Below are positions 22,738 through 23,793 of a stretch of DNA of 23,793 nucleotides, piece by piece (within the stretch, counting starts at the first letter, position 1; each line of letters opens with the position of its first letter). Made by a program: the position numbers and the translations under genes. This DNA comes from FEN-1322 sp041663425 (GTDB taxonomy: Bacteria; Omnitrophota; Gorgyraeia; 2-01-FULL-45-10), in the NCBI GenBank assembly GCA_041663425.1, contig JBAYMS010000021.1, positions 1 through 23,793 on the forward strand. Reading direction: 5' to 3'. The notes under the pieces were generated by a model, which did not search any database, was not told the origin of the DNA, and saw only the letters and a list, made by a program, of their open reading frames with translations.

Positions 22738-23793
22738 CTATTTTTCCCGGCCGCGACAGGCAATAAGTTTAACTATGCGCCGGGACGCTTTCCCGTCACC
22801 GTAAATATTTTCGTCGTAGTCCACAGTTCTGTTTTTCTTTACCTTTTCATACGCTTTTAAAATAGGCTCTTTGACTGCTCCGACTATTACATTCCGTCCA
22901 CCGGAGCTGGTCTCTACCCATTCTGTCTCATCCCTTAGAGTTATACAAGGCACTCTATTAAAATACGCCTCTTTCTGCACCCCTCCTGAATCGGTCATAA
23001 TAACTGCCGCGTGGCGTTCCAGCATTATCATATCCAGATAGCTTACCGGGTCTATTATTTTAAGGCTTCCAGCCCTTATACTGCCACGGTTTTTTTTCAG
23101 CATCTTCACTGTCCTTGGATGCAACGGAACTACTACTTCAATATCCGATGATATAGTCTCCAGCGCCGAAAATATACCTTGTAACCGTAGCGCCCTATCC
23201 GTATTCTCCGCCCTATGGATCGTCGCCAATACGTATCTCTTATCCGACAAGACAAGCCTTTTTAGCACACTGCTTTTCTTTTCGGCTTTTTCTCTATAGA
23301 ACATAATCGAATCATACATCACATCTCCGGTCAGATGCACCCCTGAGGTTATGCCTTCTCGCCTTAGATTATCTATGGAAATTTTTGAAGGACAAAACAA
23401 TAGGTCAGATATTCTGTCGGTAACTATACGGTTGACTTCTTCCGGCATAGCCATATTAAAAGACCGTAAGCCCGCCTCTATGTGCGCTAACAGCAGACCG
23501 AGTTTTTTAGCAGCCAAAGCTCCGGCAAGAGTAGAATTAGTATCGCCATAAACTAAAACCATATCGGGCTCTTCCCGTAAAAGAACTCTTTCTATACCGG
23601 AAAGCATTAATGCAATCTGAGCACAGTGAGCGCCGGAGCCTATGCTCAGGTTATATTTGGGACGCGGTATATCCAACTCTTTAAAAAACACCTCCGACAT
23701 ATTCTTGTCGTAATGCTGGCCCGTATGAAGGATGACCTCTTTTATCGCTTTATTCGGATATCCCGAGGTCCATTCTTTAATAGCCCTGGAAAC
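22738..23793 (-). CDS. wecB: UDP-N-acetylglucosamine 2-epimerase (non-hydrolysing), 5' end outside window
   Basis: The frame is open from the stop at 22738 to the right edge, giving 351 visible codons of an expected ~360-390. An ATG at 23700 is internal: the 31 codons before it read on in frame and contain the family block LHTGQHYD. Further hallmarks are VYGDTNST, HIEAGLRSF, PEEVNRIVTDR, TIHRAENTD, PLHPRT, MTDSGGVQKEA and RDETEWVE. The Asp of GDTNS, Glu of HIEAGLR, Glu of PEE and His of IHRAEN correspond to known catalytic residues of E. coli WecB. The enzyme interconverts UDP-GlcNAc and UDP-ManNAc in the cytoplasm. It is the first visible gene of the operon and lies three bases before the radical SAM gene. 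UDP-ManNAc would serve as precursor for a ManNAc or ManNAcA residue in the glycan. Confidence 0.95.
   Translation of the reverse strand, partial: VSRAIKEWTSGYPNKAIKEVILHTGQHYDKNMSEVFFKELDIPRPKYNLSIGSGAHCAQIALMLSGIERVLLREEPDMVLVYGDTNSTLAGALAAKKLGLLLAHIEAGLRSFNMAMPEEVNRIVTDRISDLLFCPSKISIDNLRREGITSGVHLTGDVMYDSIMFYREKAEKKSSVLKRLVLSDKRYVLATIHRAENTDRALRLQGIFSALETISSDIEVVVPLHPRTVKMLKKNRGSIRAGSLKIIDPVSYLDMIMLERHAAVIMTDSGGVQKEAYFNRVPCITLRDETEWVETSSGGRNVIVGAVKEPILKAYEKVKKNRTVDYDENIYGDGKASRRIVKLIACRGREK

Noticed and set aside
22738..23700. wecB starting at the ATG at 23700
   Set aside because: The frame continues to the window edge and the preceding codons contain the conserved HTGQHYD motif, so this Met is internal and the gene is cut by the window.
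1..23793. Mobile elements, tRNA/rRNA genes, CRISPR repeats, integration sites
   Set aside because: No transposase or integrase motifs, no repeated spacer pattern and no RNA-gene-like stretch were seen. The window is almost completely filled by coding sequence.

Overview
The window is one uninterrupted run of cell-surface glycan genes, all on the minus strand, so it reads from base 23793 down to base 1. I count 22 genes: 20 complete, plus one cut at each window edge. Of the 21 junctions, 12 overlap and the other nine gaps are 3 to 65 bases. There is no intergenic stretch above 300 bases, no credible plus-strand gene, no RNA gene, no mobile element and no CRISPR array. This is the layout of a long translationally coupled operon.

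Organism: the set (polyprenyl-phosphate sugar-1-phosphate transferase, O-antigen ligase/polymerase-like protein, GT9 heptosyltransferase-like enzyme, and the start of a GmhB heptose bisphosphatase) points to a bacterium with an outer membrane and LPS or an LPS-like glycan. No taxonomic marker is present. The gene style resembles O-antigen/exopolysaccharide loci of uncultivated lineages such as Omnitrophota, but that is a low-confidence impression. Base composition is uneven, with AT-rich stretches especially in the ligase and one GT-C gene.

Layout in transcription order. (1) 23793-20891: UDP-GlcNAc 2-epimerase WecB (5' end outside), a radical SAM/SPASM protein and a NodB-type polysaccharide deacetylase. 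(2) 20884-17807: a glycosyltransferase fused through a membrane helix to a YdcF/DUF218 domain, then a GT4 glycosyltransferase. (3) 17741-13428: a UDP-glucuronate-decarboxylase-like SDR, the WecA/MraY-like initiating transferase, the O-antigen ligase/polymerase-like membrane protein and a GT9 enzyme. (4) 13431-10254: a UDP-galactopyranose-mutase-like flavoprotein and a GT-C membrane glycosyltransferase. (5) 10220-2544: a GT2-rich block with a zinc-ribbon-bearing dTDP-rhamnose-4-epimerase-like SDR and a NodU-type carbamoyltransferase. A 'large GT2 then WaaE-like GT2' pair occurs twice around the carbamoyltransferase. (6) 2547-39: a DPM1-like polyprenyl-phosphate glycosyltransferase, a 135-residue single-helix protein and a second GT-C protein, tightly coupled. 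(7) 46-1: the first 15 codons of gmhB.

Inferred working model: nucleotide sugars are made or altered by WecB and the SDR and flavin enzymes. The WecA-like enzyme starts a lipid-linked glycan, which GT2, GT4 and GT9 enzymes extend. The carbamoyltransferase and deacetylase decorate it, and the DPM1-like/GT-C pairs add sugars outside the cytoplasmic membrane. The ligase/polymerase-like protein then polymerises or transfers it. No flippase (Wzx), chain-length regulator or ABC exporter lies in the window, so export must be encoded elsewhere.
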